DNA from: Pseudomonadota bacterium | GTDB lineage: Bacteria; Pseudomonadota; Gammaproteobacteria; Steroidobacterales; Steroidobacteraceae | Reading direction: 5' to 3' | DNA length: 26,830 nt | Assembly (NCBI GenBank): GCA_021805275.1 | Contig: JAJZFQ010000008.1 | Span: forward strand, 1 to 26,830 | Shown: piece by piece, positions 25,412 through 26,830 of the stretch | Layout: each line of letters opens with the position of its first letter | How positions within the stretch are numbered: the stretch's first letter is position 1 | Notes under the pieces: generated by a model | What the model was told of the DNA's origin: nothing | Seen by the model: the letters and a program-made list of their open reading frames with translations, nothing else | Databases searched by the model: none | Program-made: the position numbers and the translations under genes

Positions 25412-26815
25412 ATGTCGACCGCCTCCGCAGCGCTGTGGAGCGCGAGCTCGCTGATCCAGGCGAGCTACTTCGTCACCGCCGTCCTGTTCATCACCGGGCT
25501 GAAGCGCATGAGCTCCCCGGTGAGCGCCCGCAGTGGCATCGTGTGGGCGGGCGCCGGCATGCTGGTCGCGACGCTGGTCACGTTCGCCTATCCGGGCATG
25601 AGCAATTACCCGCTGATCGGCGCGGCTCTCATGATCGGCGCGGTGCTCGCCTGGTGGAGCGGCAAGCGGGTCGCGATGACCAACATGCCGCAGATGATCG
25701 CGCTCTACAACGGCATGGGCGGCGGTGCGGCGGCCTCGATCGCGGCGGTGGAGCTGTACCGCAGCGGTGGCGGCGGAACCGTGGTGACCACGACGCTCGC
25801 GGTGGCCGGTGGGCTGATCGGCGCGGTCTCCTTCAGCGGCAGCGCCATCGCGTTCGCGAAGCTGCAGGGACTGATCAAGCGCAGCATCCGTTTCCGGGGC
25901 CAGCAGATCGTGAGCCTGCTGCTGCTGGCTGCGGCGCTGCTGCACGGGGTGCTTGAGGTGTCACACCCGGGAGGCTCGCCGGCCTACGTCACCGGGCTGC
26001 TCGTCTTCGCGCTGCTGCTCGGCCTCGCCATGACGCTGCCGATCGGCGGAGCGGACATGCCGGTGGTGATTTCGCTCTACAACGCGCTCACCGGTCTTGC
26101 GGTCGGCTTCGAGGGCTTTGCCCTGCACAACGCGGCGATGATCATCGCCGGCACCGTGGTCGGTTCCGCGGGCACGCTGCTCACGCAGCTGATGGCCAGA
26201 GCCATGAACCGCTCTCTCGGCAACGTGCTGTTCTCCGGCTTCGGCGAGAGCAGTGGGGAGGCCGCGGGCGAGGTCACCGGGAGCCTCAAGCCCATCGAGG
26301 CCTCAGACGTCGGGGTGATGCTGGCGTTCGCGCAGAAGGTCATCGTCGTGCCCGGCTACGGCATGGCGGTCGCACAGGCCCAGCACAAGATCTGGGAGCT
26401 GTGCCAGCTGCTGATCGAGCGCGGCGTCACGGTGCGCTTCGCCATTCACCCGGTCGCCGGACGCATGCCCGGACACATGAACGTGCTGCTCGCCGAGGCC
26501 GGCGTGCCCTACGACCTCATCGGGGATCTCGAGGAAATCAACGGCGAGTTCGAGACCACCGACGTCGCGCTCATCATTGGCGCCAACGACGTGGTCAATC
26601 CCGTGGCCCGCACCGACAAGTCGAGCCCCATCTACGGCATGCCGATTCTCAACGCCGACCGCGCCCGCAACGTTATCGTCATCAAGCGGGGCAAGGGCGC
26701 AGGGTTCTCCGGCATCGAGAACGCGCTGTTCTACCTCGATAACACGCGCATGCTCTATGGCGATGCGCAGAAGGCGGGCGCCGAACTGATCGCGGCCGTC
26801 AAAGCGCTCGGATAG
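25412..26815 (+). CDS. pntB: NAD(P) transhydrogenase subunit beta (PntB)
   Basis: The 467-residue subunit contains the remaining membrane helices of domain II (about residues 10-260) and the NADP(H)-binding domain III (about 290-467). Domain III shows VIVVPGYGMAVAQAQ (nucleotide fold), HPVAGRMPGHMNVLLAEAGVPYD, EINGEFETTDVALIIGANDVVNP and VIKRGKGAGFSGIENALF, all intact. The complex in the inner membrane uses the proton gradient to make NADPH from NADH, supplying reductant for biosynthesis and glutathione reduction. The start abuts the pntAB stop. The operon is complete within the window, and 15 bases follow the stop. Confidence 0.95.
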   Translation: MSTASAALWSASSLIQASYFVTAVLFITGLKRMSSPVSARSGIVWAGAGMLVATLVTFAYPGMSNYPLIGAALMIGAVLAWWSGKRVAMTNMPQMIALYNGMGGGAAASIAAVELYRSGGGGTVVTTTLAVAGGLIGAVSFSGSAIAFAKLQGLIKRSIRFRGQQIVSLLLLAAALLHGVLEVSHPGGSPAYVTGLLVFALLLGLAMTLPIGGADMPVVISLYNALTGLAVGFEGFALHNAAMIIAGTVVGSAGTLLTQLMARAMNRSLGNVLFSGFGESSGEAAGEVTGSLKPIEASDVGVMLAFAQKVIVVPGYGMAVAQAQHKIWELCQLLIERGVTVRFAIHPVAGRMPGHMNVLLAEAGVPYDLIGDLEEINGEFETTDVALIIGANDVVNPVARTDKSSPIYGMPILNADRARNVIVIKRGKGAGFSGIENALFYLDNTRMLYGDAQKAGAELIAAVKALG

Positions 26816-26830
26816 ACCGCTCGTCCTAGC

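Overview
The window is a GC-rich, gene-dense stretch of bacterial chromosome. The gene content points to Gammaproteobacteria, perhaps near Xanthomonadales, Nevskiales or Steroidobacterales. Supporting signs are an E. coli-type gshA, yadG-yadH, a YdbH/DUF1318 pair, a YbjQ protein, hemH, a cytochrome b561/YceI pair and a three-piece pnt transhydrogenase. The order assignment is inference. I see no rRNA, tRNA, CRISPR array, phage block or intact insertion sequence. Nearly all of it is ordinary housekeeping and metabolic sequence.

Layout. 1-295 holds a likely decayed IS256-type transposase end. 296-1992 (minus) is a PAP2 phosphatase and a GT4 glycosyltransferase in one coupled unit. 2081-4965 (plus) is a YdbH/AsmA-like protein followed by a DUF1318 lipoprotein, probably an envelope lipid-homeostasis pair. 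5019-6754 (minus) is the yadG-yadH ABC exporter. 6826-9226 (minus) is a DUF1499 membrane protein followed by gshA. 9321-10166 (plus) is a methylthioadenosine/thioinosine phosphorylase. 10181-10777 (minus) is a glutathione S-transferase. 10859-12658 (minus) is a cyclic-nucleotide-domain patatin phospholipase, with a truncated S9-peptidase-like gene upstream (12705-13748). 13850-15136 (minus) is a thiolase.

15325-18372 (plus) carries a dienelactone hydrolase, hemH, cytochrome b561 and YceI. 18556-18915 (minus) is an unrecognised small protein. 19146-19762 (plus) is a YbjQ protein coupled to a small membrane protein. 19781-23847 (minus) carries an HNH endonuclease, a 5'-3' exonuclease and an acetyl-CoA synthetase. 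23965-26815 (plus) is the complete pntAA-pntAB-pntB operon.

Functional themes are envelope lipids (GT4/PAP2, YdbH/DUF1318, patatin), thiol and sulfur metabolism (gshA, GST, mtnP), heme and membrane redox (hemH, b561, pnt) and acyl-CoA metabolism (acs, thiolase). The most unusual signal is a roughly 131-residue Lys/Arg/Ala-rich, histone H1-like tail fused in frame to the C-terminus of acetyl-CoA synthetase. Other points of interest are the YdbH/DUF1318 pair, the truncated S9 gene, the transposase remnant and several strong intergenic hairpins. I found no multi-gene system that I would call undescribed.
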